A stretch of DNA of 64,000 nucleotides from Haematococcus lacustris (GCA_030144725.1 JASKMD010000258.1:1-64000), one strand, 5' to 3'. Shown: positions 40,175 through 48,599, counted from the first letter of the stretch. Notes: generated by a model from the letters alone, not told the origin. Numbers and translations are program-made.

Positions 40175-43031
40175 CCCCAGGCATCACTGACTGCAGGTAT
40201 TACTATTTGCAGGGCTGGTCCAAGTTCTACGAGTTCAGCACCGCGGACTTGCGCAGCGGAGCGGACGTCATTGGCTTGGCTACACGAGCAGCCTCAGCCG
40301 GCAAGGGGGCCGCCGCAGGCTCCGTGCAGTGGTCACTGCTGCATGGGCTACTGGAAAATGCCATCTACGGGGGCAGGGTGGACAATGTGTTTGACGTCAA
40401 GGTGGGAGTATCACAAGGGGCAAGGTTTGCAGGGCCAGAGCCTCAGGGGCAACCCAGCTTGTGAACGGTTCCTGCCACAATGGCTGTTGGGTGGGCATTA
40501 TGCGAGCGGTTCATGCAAACTGTCTCCTCAGCCACACATGCTGGCCTGGCCCTTGTGTGTCAAAGAGGTGCTTTTCGCTGTTCACTGCATGTTGCACAGC
40601 ACAGTTGACAAACCCAGCAGGCTCACAGGGCTTGATACGGAGCCATGCCCGAGTGTCCGCAGGTTCTACGCACCTACCTGCGGCAGTACTTTAACCCGCA
40701 AGTGGTTGGAGCAGGTGGCGGCAAGGTGCGCCCACTGCCCGGCTGCCGTGCCGTTGTGCCGAGCTCGACTCACCGGCAGGACTACGTGCAAGTCGTGTCG
40801 GCACTTTCCGAAACCGACGTCCCCGCGCTCTTCTCACTGCCGGCCAACATCGGGCGAGCTGCGCAGCAGGGCTACAGCGAGCGAGTGGTTGCGTCGTTGA
40901 AGGCGATGAGCGTATCGCGGAATGCTGCTGCGGGCTTCAACCGCACGGAGTGGCAGGCGGCGCTGGGGCCGCTCCTGAGGCTGTGGGACACACTGATGGC
41001 TAGCGCAGGTGCGAAAGCTGCTTAATGGGAGCCATGACCCAGCTCTTTGCATGCCCGTGCTGATTTAAACGATCACTTAGTATCCCTGCTCCTTGCTTAC
41101 TGCTAGCCCAATTGCTGCATCAAATGCTGCATGCCTAGATGTGCTGGTGAACAGTCCCACTGCATGGCACCCAATCCCAAAGGCGCCTCAGCCACATGCA
41201 AATGCACAGCCCAGCCCACACCACATCAGACTAAGTAAGCTTGCCACACCCTCACCCTAACAAGTAGCTGTTCCATACAGCCCGCTGCCACCTTGGCCGT
41301 CCACGTCTCTTAGTCTTCCTGCCAAGCCCAGCATGTGGCAGAGACCCCCGTCCCCTGACCCCGCACACCTCACTGGCTTGAGTTGCTGTCATTTGGTTAC
41401 CTTGTTTTACAGCATGTCAGCGAGCAGCTCGGCCTGACCTGCCCTTACCTGGCCCGACTCCACCTAACCCCACCCCTGCTCTGCCACTGTGTGCCCTGCC
41501 CCTGCCTCTGCCTCCCCAGCGCCCTTGAAGGCAGCCGCCAAGGACCTGCGCAAAGCTGGCACTCGCAAGGAGGCGGACACCACCAGCCCAGTGGACAGCT
41601 TCGTGGCTCTGGAGAGGGCGGCAGCTGTAGCGCTGGTGGAAGCGGTAAACAGCACGTTGGCAGGGGTAGGCCGCGTGCTGCGGGGTCAGGATACCATCAA
41701 CCCGCGGGTGCAGGTCAGTGCCCCTCAACCCAAACTCATCGCTGGGCTGCCTGCCCTGCTCTCTTCTTCATTGTCCACCACTGCATGGCGCTGGCCAAGC
41801 AGGGTTGCTGTAGGGCAGGCATGTTAAGGGTTGCCACGTTGCCATGGTTCAGGCTTGTTCAAGATGTCCCTGGGTTCTGCTCATCAATGCATGGAACTGT
41901 CTTTACGGTGGTGTTGTCTGGCGAGTGCCCTGATGCTTATGGATGTGAGGAGGGTTGAAGGTGGGAGTGGGTGCCTCCTGATGCTCTCTGCTGCCTCCAC
42001 TGCTGCTGCTATTGCCGTTGACAGCTCTGCAATTGCACCCTGTGTAGCACCCTGGCTTGCGGCCGCGACCCCATGCTGACCGAGCGATGCTTCAGAGCAG
42101 GGGTGCAATGCTTTTGGACAGCCGCCAGTAGTCACATGCGTTGTGTCGACGCCCTGCAATTGCTCATCTGCAGAAAGAGGGCGGCGCGCTGCTCGCCGAT
42201 ACAGTGCCTGGCAGCTGGGACGCGCTGTGGGAGGGCCCGGCATCGCCCACCGACTTCGTCCGGGCCGTAGTATCGCGCGCACTCGCCATCGAACAGTGGT
42301 GGTCCAAGTGCGTGTCTGGCAGCCTGCTGAGTTCAGGGCCGCTGGACCTGGCGCACCTTCTGCGGCCAGGCACATTCCTAAACGCGTTGCGCCAGCAGAC
42401 TGCGCGCGCTGCTAAGATGCCACTTGACGAATTGAAGCTCGCTACATGCTGGAGCGCGGACCACTTGCCAAAAGGGTCGGTGCAGGTGCGCGGCTTTGAT
42501 TAGTTAGCTGGAGTGTTCCTTGCTTTGCGCAGAACAGTCACCTCGGTGCCTCGCTTGTCGCATGTGCAGGTTGGTGGGCTGCTCATCCAAGGCGCTTCCT
42601 TCGATGGCACTCGACTCAGCAACGTTACGCAGGCGAGTGCCCGCCCGCCTGGGCTTCCCACACATCCGATGTGGATTGGTCACACAGATGGCAGGGACAT
42701 TACCATCCAGAATAAGCATCTCAGGCCTCCAACGGTCGAGAGAGCCCTGGCGGATGTCAAAGGTAGCCATGGATTTGGGCAATGGTGTGGGCATGTTGCT
42801 TGCTTGCCCATGCAGGATGCTCCTACTTCCAAGATAATCCCTCCCATGACCCTGGCATGGCTGCCCAAGTCCGCAGCCTTGCCCTACACCAACTTCATCC
42901 CCACGCCGTTGTATGCCACTCACGACAGGGCGAAGGTGCTCGCAGAGGTGCAGCTCCCGCTGGCCCCAGGAGCTGACGAAGATGCAGCAGCCCTGACTCT
43001 GGCTGGTCTGGCCCTGTTCCTGGCTGCTTAA
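1810..43031 (+). CDS. DHC1b: Cytoplasmic dynein-2 (IFT dynein) heavy chain, about 83 exons
   Basis: Motor subunit of dynein-2, which carries IFT trains from flagellar tip to base. The ATG at 1810 opens [16 protein letters not shown], and the stop TAA is at 43029-43031 after [13 protein letters not shown]. The full domain order of the family is present: tail, linker with [19 protein letters not shown]1 [11 protein letters not shown]2 [11 protein letters not shown]3 [11 protein letters not shown]4 GPSGAGRR, stalk and microtubule-binding domain, AAA5, AAA6 and C-terminal domain. Wording such as [12 protein letters not shown] in AAA2 and [16 protein letters not shown] after the microtubule-binding domain is typical of dynein-2 (DYNC2H1) and differs from cytoplasmic dynein-1 and axonemal chains. 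Exons sum to about 13.2 kb (about 4,400 residues), near the usual 4,300 or so. Most exons are 60-250 nt. At least seven introns start with GC. Several introns hold large simple repeats. No frameshift or missing motor element was noticed. Confidence 0.96.
2840..3040 (+). repeat. Intronic CAG/CAN-rich low-complexity tract
   Basis: Runs of GCA, CAG, CAC and ATC trinucleotides between dynein exons ending 2794 and starting 3239. Open frames across it (Ala-rich on +, Leu-rich on -) are only a consequence of the repeat. Confidence 0.7.
4986..5040 (+). repeat. (TGGGC)11 pentanucleotide microsatellite
   Basis: Eleven tandem TGGGC units in the dynein intron before the exon starting near 5084. Confidence 0.9.
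5278..5495 (+). repeat. Polypurine minisatellite (GGTGGAAGAG / GGTGGGAGAG units)
   Basis: About 215 bp almost purely of G and A with interspersed T, built from imperfect units of about 9-12 bp. It begins at the end of a dynein exon (donor after 5289) and fills the start of the following intron. Confidence 0.8.
6543..6996 (+). repeat. (CCCA)n tetranucleotide tract, about 450 bp
   Basis: More than 100 CCCA units lie inside the dynein intron 6342-7016. The first 290 bp are nearly pure. CCCAA variants appear at about 6835-6850 and cluster again from 6927 onwards. Threonine/histidine/proline or Gly/Trp/Val open frames across it are artefacts. Confidence 0.95.
8140..8330. other. AT-rich patch inside a dynein intron
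   Basis: About 190 bp markedly richer in A and T than the flanks (for example TTATATATAGCGATCG and CTATAAAATAAGGGG). It lies just after the donor at 8128. No coding motif was recognised. It could be an inserted organellar fragment or an old transposon remnant. Confidence 0.45.
15246..15352 (+). repeat. (GGGAT)21 pentanucleotide microsatellite
   Basis: Perfect tandem GGGAT units in the dynein intron between exons ending 14936 and starting 15428. Confidence 0.95.
17273..17366 (+). repeat. Short tandem repeats of CATGTGAGCCTG / GGTTGCATTGCCTGG
   Basis: Two to three imperfect copies of a unit of about 30 bp lie in the dynein intron 16985-17427. Confidence 0.6.
18480..18660 (+). repeat. CAC/ACC-rich intronic tract
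   Basis: CACCACCAC and CCGTGACCA units repeated between dynein exons ending 18461 and starting 18772. Confidence 0.7.
19026..19096 (+). repeat. (CTC)n pyrimidine tract in a dynein intron
   Basis: About 70 bp of CTC and CCT triplets following the exon that ends near 18957. Confidence 0.85.
20038..22224 (+). other. DHC1b: Dynein-2 AAA1 motor module
   Basis: Main ATPase site. The exons give [19 protein letters not shown] and CYLTLTQ (to 20160), then the Walker A motif GPAGTGKT at 20713-20736. They continue with [19 protein letters not shown] (from 21074) and Walker B CFDE at 21161-21172 within [17 protein letters not shown]. After that come [36 protein letters not shown] and [18 protein letters not shown] (21890-21950). 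All catalytic elements expected of an active AAA1 are present. The 21768-22004 exon and its surroundings are richer in CpG than most neighbouring DNA. Confidence 0.95.
22389..24439 (+). other. DHC1b: Dynein-2 AAA2 module
   Basis: Walker A GPSGSGKS lies at 22533-22556 in [19 protein letters not shown]. It is followed by [67 protein letters not shown] (23330-23385) and [20 protein letters not shown] (near 23790). In dyneins AAA2 binds nucleotide but does little hydrolysis. The [12 protein letters not shown] wording separates dynein-2 from cytoplasmic dynein-1. The exon 24355-24439 encodes [15 protein letters not shown], leading to AAA3. Confidence 0.93.
24461..24645 (+). repeat. Two tandem diverged copies of a ~95-bp unit
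   Basis: Both copies contain TGCTGGCTG, GGACAAAC, CTGGCTACAT, AGGGGCTGA and GGGTGTGACCTGGTTCAC in the same order (copy 1 from 24461, copy 2 from 24556). They lie in the dynein intron 24440-24881. Confidence 0.75.
26950..27400 (+). repeat. (GGGCA)n pentanucleotide tract, about 450 bp
   Basis: About 90 GGGCA units with recurring GGGAGGGGCA and GGGGCAAGG variants, ending just before the dynein exon at 27438. The variants recur at irregular spacing, as expected for local duplication of blocks. Confidence 0.95.
28195..28322 (+). repeat. CAGCACCAGCACC minisatellite with duplicated 26-bp element
   Basis: The motif CTCTGCCGGTTGC follows a CCAGCACC run twice (near 28218 and 28312). It lies in a dynein intron. 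Confidence 0.6.
29250..29327 (+). repeat. (AT)39 dinucleotide microsatellite
   Basis: Seventy-eight bases of uninterrupted alternating T and A in the dynein intron 29141-29598. It is flanked by several CCATATGC copies. Confidence 0.95.
29599..33150 (+). other. DHC1b: Dynein-2 AAA4 module with Walker A arginine variant
   Basis: Exons give [21 protein letters not shown] and [19 protein letters not shown]. The P-loop GPSGAGRR at 30214-30237 has Arg where Walker A normally has Lys. As I recall, vertebrate dynein-2 has the same substitution. Downstream are [20 protein letters not shown] (30613), [18 protein letters not shown] (31024), [20 protein letters not shown] (31815) and a lysine-rich stretch [14 protein letters not shown] (near 32615). 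The family has a similar basic stretch just before the stalk. Confidence 0.9.
31404..31775 (+). repeat. Intronic ~100-bp element duplicated about 270 bp apart
   Basis: The segment from 31404 (CTTCCTCTGCCCGC, CCACGTGCGC, GCCCCTGCCAG-like, CCACCCACC) recurs in diverged form from about 31674. Both lie in the GC-donor intron 31210-31804. Confidence 0.6.
33808..35721 (+). other. DHC1b: Dynein-2 stalk coiled coils and microtubule-binding domain
   Basis: The first coiled-coil strand is on exons 33808-33975 and 34438-34656, heptad-rich and charged, for example [20 protein letters not shown] and then [16 protein letters not shown]. The microtubule-binding domain is on exon 35077-35324, with [19 protein letters not shown] and [16 protein letters not shown]. 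The returning strand is on exon 35459-35721 ([19 protein letters not shown] and on to [10 protein letters not shown]). This is the antiparallel stalk that carries the track-binding tip. The length and order match the family. Confidence 0.93.
34011..34093 (+). repeat. ~26-bp tandem repeat around CCAGCTGGATGG
   Basis: Three imperfect copies with GGGCACGGGCCAGCTGGATGG-like cores (a few bases differ per copy) between the two first-stalk exons of the dynein gene. Confidence 0.65.
35870..43031 (+). other. DHC1b: Dynein-2 AAA5, AAA6 and C-terminal domain exons
   Basis: AAA5: [19 protein letters not shown] (36475), [18 protein letters not shown] (37004), [14 protein letters not shown] (37440) and FTVTRSGLE (37515). 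Buttress and second coil: [18 protein letters not shown] (37753). AAA6 is mostly one unusually long exon, 38653-39366 (714 nt), with [33 protein letters not shown] and [20 protein letters not shown]. The C-terminal domain: [15 protein letters not shown] (39885), [18 protein letters not shown] (40350), [20 protein letters not shown] (42356), [15 protein letters not shown] (42576) and the end at 43031. GC-donor introns occur at 40037-40212 and 42633-42815. Confidence 0.9.
40114..40172 (+). repeat. (CAG)n trinucleotide tract in a dynein intron
   Basis: About 16 CAG units, interrupted by CTATA, lie in the GC-donor intron 40037-40212. Confidence 0.85.
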
Positions 43032-43337
43032 ACCTGCGCACCAGCTTCAAGCAATGCTACCTAGCCTATCCGGGGCGCCTGATCACCACCCTCTACAATC
43101 ACATGACCATCACCTCCTGTGAGCGGACCCCTGCTCGTGTCACACAGGTAGCCGGGCTGGTCAGCAGCAGCCTTGCATAATCCAACGAACGCGGCGGTGT
43201 TGTTCGTTGCCCGCTGGGCTGATGAGGGAGGGCTGCCCTGCCGTGAGGGAGGAGCAGCACTGGCACCGTGACATCCACTGACACGCGGCGAAATGGTCAA
43301 CATGTATTAATGAAATGTATGTGGAGTGATTAATGAT

Positions 43338-43406
43338 GGATGTGGAGCGTTGGATTAAATGGATGTGGAGCGTTGGATTAAATGGATGTGGAGCGTTGGA
43401 AAAAAA
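43338..43406 (+). repeat. 23-bp tandem repeat, three copies
   Basis: The unit is GGATGTGGAGCGTTGG plus ATTAAAT. The third copy ends in an A-run instead of ATTAAAT, and a degenerate copy precedes the array (43313-43335). Confidence 0.8.
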
Positions 43407-43608
43407 ATAAATGGGTGTGAAGTTACAGCACAAACAAAACTCATTCAACAAGGAACAACATGTCGGCCTGTGGGTAATCTCACTCAGCTACTACAAACAT
43501 GTTGTAGCATCCTTGGTCGCACCCTTGATGACTGCAAACCCCACTCTGGTGGCACTTTCCCGGGACAGACCACTGGGCTCCTCATCAAAACTAACAGCAT
43601 TATGCTTT

Positions 43609-43613
43609 TGTAA
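43609..43613 (+). terminator. Possible TGTAA polyadenylation signal of dynein-2
   Basis: First TGTAA noticed on the + strand after the stop at 43031, giving a 3'UTR of about 0.6 kb. Confidence 0.4.
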
Positions 43614-43643
43614 GGCTGACAGCCTGTGTGATACTACTGGACC

Positions 43644-44484
43644 CTATGCATTGTTGCGGACCCGGCCATCAATGCCCCGCCGGTACTCTGCAGCCCGGTG
43701 CAACCACTGCCTGCCCTTGGGCAGCCGGTCATTGACCAGCTTGTAGCGCTGCTGGTACTCCTTGCCAACGGGGGGCAGAGCCTCCAAGCCCTCATAGCGG
43801 CACAGCTCTATGGGGCGCTGCCTGCTCTCCCCAATGCGCTGCAAGTTCAGGCACCCGTTGGTGTCCCGGTCCAGCCACCTGCCCCCTGGGGGGGCCTGGG
43901 GTGGTGGGGCTGGGCCAGGTGCTGCAGGGAGGGGCTGGGCCTGGGCTGGGGGCGGGGGGGGGGGCTGGGCAGGGGCAGGGGGGGGGGGGCTGGGCGGGGG
44001 CAGGGGGGTCCTGGGCAGGGGCAGGGGGAGGGGGGTCCTGGGCTGGGGGAGGGGGAGGGGGGGCCTGGGCTGGGGGAGGGAGCGGAGGGTTGGGCGGCCC
44101 CTGATGGCACCACGACAGGCCCCGCACATACTTCCCATGCCGCAGGCTCCAGGCTGGGCGCACCAGCCGCGGGTTGACCTGGCCTGCTGGGGGTACCCAG
44201 TCTGCAGGCCTGGGCTGGTCAGGTGGCAGGTGCAGCTCACAAGGCTGGCGGGCATGCACTGAGGAGCTGACACGGCTGGTGCGGAACTCATCCACAATCA
44301 CTAGCCTGTCAGGCCTGGGATCTGCGCTGGGCCTGCTGGGCTGCTGCACCACCTTGCGAAATCCCGCCCGCACCGCCCCCGCCTTCCACCCACCCTGGCT
44401 GAAGTTGCCCGCTCCCAGGAACACAGCCACTCCCCTCTCCTGGTGGTAGTAGTGGCGTGACACCCACTTCATCCCATTCACCAC
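43644..44484 (-). pseudogene. TnpB/Fanzor-like RuvC nuclease, C-terminal fragment with frame break
   Basis: Read on the - strand from a splice acceptor at 44484: VVNGMKWVSRHYYHQERGVA, VFLGAGNFSQGG, then VIVDEFRTSRVSSSV, RLVRPAWSLRHGKYVRGLSW and, after a long Pro-rich insert, GRWLDRDTNGCLNLQRIGES. DRD-x-N-x3-N is the RuvC-III signature of TnpB, Fanzor and Cas12 proteins. The E-F-R-T-S segment matches the stretch that precedes their zinc finger. Cysteines expected after TS are serines here, and only WC remains of the second pair. The 5' part and the RuvC-I segment were not found. The frame changes inside G-runs at about 43950-43995, so the DRD segment is out of frame with the front part. TGTAA on the - strand at 43423-43427 could end its mRNA. 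I recall similar C-termini as multicopy proteins in chlorophycean genomes, but this was not searched. Confidence 0.6.
43936..44095 (-). repeat. G-run-rich, proline-coding insert in the Fanzor-like fragment
   Basis: About 160 bp of GGGGCTGGG, GGGGGCAGGG and uninterrupted G-runs of up to ten. On the - strand it encodes Pro/Ala and is the place where the reading frame changes. Confidence 0.75.
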
Positions 44485-45485
44485 CTGCAGGTCAGGGTCA
44501 GGGTCAGGGTCAGGTGCATGTAACAACACACGGGGTTACTCTGTTCTTTTTCTGATGCGTGTGTGGGTTTTGGGGTTGGTTGAGAAGTGTTGAGGGCGCG
44601 TGGACCGTGTTGAGGGTGCGTGGGCAGTGGACGCACTCACAAGGCCCAAAATCGCTCCAGCCAGCACTGTTGCTTGCCGGCTGCACGCTCTGCGGAGGGG
44701 CACCAGTCCCAGGTTTATAACGGGTCAATGTGATGTGGCAAGTACAAGCCTAGCAGCAGTGCGCTTCAAGGCCGACGGCATTCGGTCGCAGGGTGAGCGG
44801 TGACGTGCGATGGCAGACATCGCAGTGTCGCGGTCTCACGCCCTCGCGGCCGGCTCAGCGTTATAATATGGCGGGGCGGTTTGCTCAATGCATGCACGCT
44901 TCACCGCTCCACAATGTGACTGCTGGACGTGAAAACGGACGGCGGCTGGACGGCGGCTGCGCCGGGAGTATATCATTATGCTGCGCATGGATAGCCTCGC
45001 GGAATCGGATCAGGCTAGATACGGCACAACAAATACTGGGCGGACAACGATGATCGGCACCGACAGATACCGACAGATAACACGCGTACACTCCTCTCTG
45101 CAGCGCTCATATAAAGACATAGCACAATGCAGCCTAAACTGCTAGCTTTAATTTTGTTGAGTCTACTACAACATGTCTTTGGTTTGTAGTGTCGAAACGC
45201 TCAAGTCAAGGGTCCGTGCCTCAGGCATGCAAGGTTTGGGTGTCGTAGTAGGGCTGTAGCAGCTCAGCGGGCAGCTGCTGCATGGACGCAAGTTGGATGT
45301 CAAGAGGCCGAGACAAAAGACCAAGGCTATGTTCCTGGGCTTAGGGACACCTGCTGCTTTAGCCCCTGTGGCGAAAGTGCAAAAGCATTCCTACAACACT
45401 ACCAAAGCTCTGGCGCAGAGCAATATGCTGCTAGATACAGCTTCCAGCCTGCGCCACTTCAGCTGTGCCATGAGGTGCAGAGCAC
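44485..45485. other. Gene-poor stretch between Fanzor-like fragment and SAM synthetase
   Basis: No exon was recognised on either strand. It includes GGTCAGGGTCAGG repeats (44490-44515), a CpG-rich block (about 44780-45070) with TTATAATATGG at 44861-44871, and the presumed SAM synthetase 3'UTR next to 45485. No TGTAA signal was found for the latter. Confidence 0.4.
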
Positions 45486-48400
45486 CTACTCCAGCTTGAC
45501 CACTGTCTCCCAGGTGAAGTCAGGGTCGTCACGACCGAAGTGGCCATAGGCAGCTGTCTTCTGGTAGCGCTGGTTGCCCCCACGCTTCAAGTCAAGGGCC
45601 TTGCCAATCATGCCAGCCCTGCAGGGAGCACACCAGGTGGCAGAGGTGGCCACCCATGCATACTTGCTGCAATCAACCGTGCAAGAACCCTAACCAAGCT
45701 GCACATGGTAATCACCTAGAAAGCAGAGCAAAGGACTCCGCCCAAACGAAGGTGAGGGCAGCATGTCAAGAGCAGCCAATGGGAAGGGCTGCCTCATCAA
45801 GACACCCCACCACCCTGGTGTTGGCCCACTTCCCCCGTCACATGACCATGGTAAGCAAGGTTGCATGCATGGAAAACTTGCTGGAAGATCTTTAGTCCTC
45901 TGTTGGAGATTGTAAGTGGTGAGGTAATCTAAGGCTAAGTCTTATTCCCAGGTAGATGCTGACTACACTCTGATCAGTAGAGGACAGCTCAAAATACCAT
46001 TGCTGCTCATGCAACACCCCCTGAGCAGCTGACCTGAAGTCAAACGCCTTGTTGATCATCTCCAGGATCTCAGCATCCGACTTCTTGCCAGTGCCGTAGG
46101 TGTCCACAAACACTGACAGGGGCGCTGCCACACCAATGGAGTAAGAGACCTGGAACAGGCACCTGCAAAGTGCAGCAGGGGCATTGGGCCATGAGGGGCA
46201 GCTGCCTGCATACGGCCAGACCTCCAACAGCCAGCCAGGCTTGCATGGTTACTACTTGCTGTGCCACTATGCCAGCGTAAGTTGCGGAGTCACAGCTGCC
46301 AGTAATGGAGCGATAGCAGCGCACAGCCATTTTGCTAAGACAGGTGCTTAAGGTCAAGGCGGCCTGTACAGCAGGAGCATGCAGTCCACTCTGCTTCCAG
46401 GTACAGTCCAGGACACAAGCCCTTGCTGTTGAGCATGCCTGACAAGCCAGGTGGTTGCATGGCCAGAAAAGTGCTTGGCCAGACATTGAACAAGCCAAGC
46501 ACTCTCTGAATCAAACATTGGAAAGTCAGGCCTGGGCCATGCAACGGGAACATGGCCCAGCCACCAGGGAGCCTCAGGCAGTACAGGGCAGCAGCCTCAG
46601 GCAGTACAGGGCAGCAGCTGAGCAAGCTGGCAGCTCACCTGCGGGCCAGTCCAGCTGCAACCACCGACTTGGCGACCTGGCGGCAGATGTACGCCCCTGA
46701 CCTGTCCACCTTGGTGGGGTCCTTGCCTGAGAAGGCACCGCCACCGTGGGCACCCCAGCCACCATAGGTGTCAATGATGATCTTGCGGCCAGTCAGCCCT
46801 GCATCGCCGTGAGGGCCACCGATCACAAAGCGGCCAGAGGGGTTCAAGTGGAAGATGGTCTTGTCGTCCATGTACTTCTCAGGCACCACAACCTTGATGA
46901 CGTGCTCCATGAGGTCCTGGACACAGCCAGGGCGCAAGGGGTCCAAGTTAGCATTGAGTGGCACCATGTGTTTGCACAAAGCAAGGGACGCCATGTGCTT
47001 GTGCAGACACAACCACAGCCAGGGCCAGAGAAACGAGTATGCATCGAGTATTAAGTGGAAGTGGCACCATGTGCTTGCTCACAGCAAGGGCACAATGTGC
47101 CTTTGCAAGGCACAGGGGGCAGCATGCTGACAGAAGTGATGGCATGCAGGAGCTCTGAGGCCCAGCATTGCTGCTCTAAGAGGCTGGGGTACCCTCTGCC
47201 AGCAGCAGCTGTACACCCACCTTGCGGATCTGCTCGTTGGTGACATCGGGGTTGTGTTGGGTGGAGATGAGGATGGTGTGCACTCGTACTGGCACCATGG
47301 CGCCTGGGCACTCCGGGTCACGCTTGTACTCAACAGTGACCTGCACCAGGTCACACCTGTGGCTCTCACATGCTGCCCAATTGCGCCCATACCCCAGCTT
47401 TGTTTCCAGGCACATGTGCATACCAGTCATTGACTCTGCACTGAGTAATCCTCACCCGCTGCTCGGCCTTGTTGCGTGCAGCACTCAGCTATCTACCCAC
47501 CGCATGGTAGCCTGAGGTAGGTGCTAGGCTATCCCGCTGTGCGACCAGTGCCCCAGGGGTCGGTGCTGTCGATTGACTTGCCTGGGTCTTGCCGTCGGGT
47601 CTCAGCCATGGGCATGTGCCATTCTTGCGCACTTCTGTGAGCTTGAACCCCAGCTGGGTGGCCAGGACGTGGGTGAGTGGCATGAGCTCGGGTGTCTCGT
47701 CCGTGGCATACCCGAACATGTGGCCCTGGTCTCCGGCACCAATCTCCTCCAGGGACTTGGTGCCCATCCCGTGCACTGACTGGCCAATGTCAGGAGACTG
47801 CTCCTCAATGTGGACCAGCACCTGCATGTACGTTCATTGCAGAGCTGGCCAGCTGTATTCAACAGGGCAGTGAGCCAGAGTGCAGGCGGGTGGGGTGGGG
47901 TGGGGTGGGGTGGGGTGGGGCAGACCTTGCACTTGTCAGCGTCCAGGCCGACCTCATCAGATGTGAAGCCAATGTCGCGGCAGGTCTTGCGCACGATAGC
48001 CTCATAGTCGACCTTGGCCTTGGTGGTGATTTCACCGAAGACCATGACCATGTTCGTCTTGGTACATGTCTCGCAGGCAACCTGCAGGGCGCGCGAATCT
48101 CCATCACAGTCGTGCCCTGCCACGGGCCGTGCCAAACTGCTAGAATATCCTTGATCAGAATGCCGCGTGAAACGTGTCAGATAATGTGGAGCCGTAAGGA
48201 TCTGCCGGCCACCATCGCGCGCCCGCCACACCTTGGAGTCTGGATCCTGCTCGAGGCATGCGTCTAGTACCGCATCGGAGACCTGCAGTGTGAGACACCT
48301 GGACGCTTGACTGGCCAATCCCAAAGCCGTCGCTGAGTACTCTTAGAATGGCCTATCTGGCTGTGCCAATGGCCCTACAGCAGCACTCTGAAGCTGACAG

Positions 48401-48599
48401 AAGGTGCTCGTGCAGCTGTCGGTCCATCCAGACCTGATCGCACAACTTGTCGGGGTGGCCTGCAGATGCGCGCGCTACTTGGCATTTACTCAATGTGCTC
48501 ACATATGCTGAGCATTGAGCCATAGTCGGTGCTGTGAGAGCCGCCCCCACCTTCGTTGACGGACTCCGAGGTGAACAAGAATGTCTGGAGCTGTGCCAT
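45486..48599 (-). CDS. SAMS: S-adenosylmethionine synthetase, complete, 9 exons
   Basis: Makes SAM from methionine and ATP in the cytosol. Exons on the - strand, in order: 48551-48599, 48434-48459, 48232-48282, 47926-48081, 47582-47821, 47221-47340, 46639-46916, 46034-46162 and 45486-45618. They sum to 1,182 nt, giving 393 residues, the usual length, and every splice phase agrees. Start [17 protein letters not shown], then HPDKLCDQ (ATP site), the hexapeptide-type loop [16 protein letters not shown], and the glycine-rich [19 protein letters not shown]. The end is [20 protein letters not shown] and a final Glu before TAG (45486-45488). All family motifs are intact, so the enzyme should be active. 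The intron after exon 5 (47341-47581) has a GC donor (CAG then GCAAGT). It is divergent from the TBC gene. Confidence 0.97.
46567..46616 (+). repeat. Two direct copies of a 23-bp unit in a SAM synthetase intron
   Basis: CCTCAGGCAGTACAGGGCAG occurs twice in direct tandem, just outside the exon 46639-46916. Confidence 0.75.
46962..47115. repeat. Dispersed GCACCATGTG/GCAAGGG repeats in a SAM synthetase intron
   Basis: Short motifs GGCACCATGTG-TTGC and GCAAGGGACGCC / GCAAGGGCACAATGTG recur two or three times between exons 6 and 7 of SAM synthetase. Confidence 0.5.
47888..47920 (+). repeat. (GGGGT)6 microsatellite in a SAM synthetase intron
   Basis: Six GGGGT units next to the 3' limit of the exon 47926-48081. 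Confidence 0.85.

Larger units (their letters stand above)
43032..43643. other. Convergent intergenic region between dynein-2 and the Fanzor-like fragment
   Basis: No gene was recognised. It holds a 23-bp tandem repeat (43338-43406), an A8 run, and TGTAA signals for both directions (43609-43613 on +; reverse complement at 43423-43427), so the two 3' ends probably overlap. Confidence 0.5.

Noticed and set aside
1810..43031. Axonemal or cytoplasmic dynein-1 heavy chain as the identity
   Set aside because: The AAA1-AAA2 wording ([27 protein letters not shown]), the GRR P-loop of AAA4 and the C-terminus match dynein-2.
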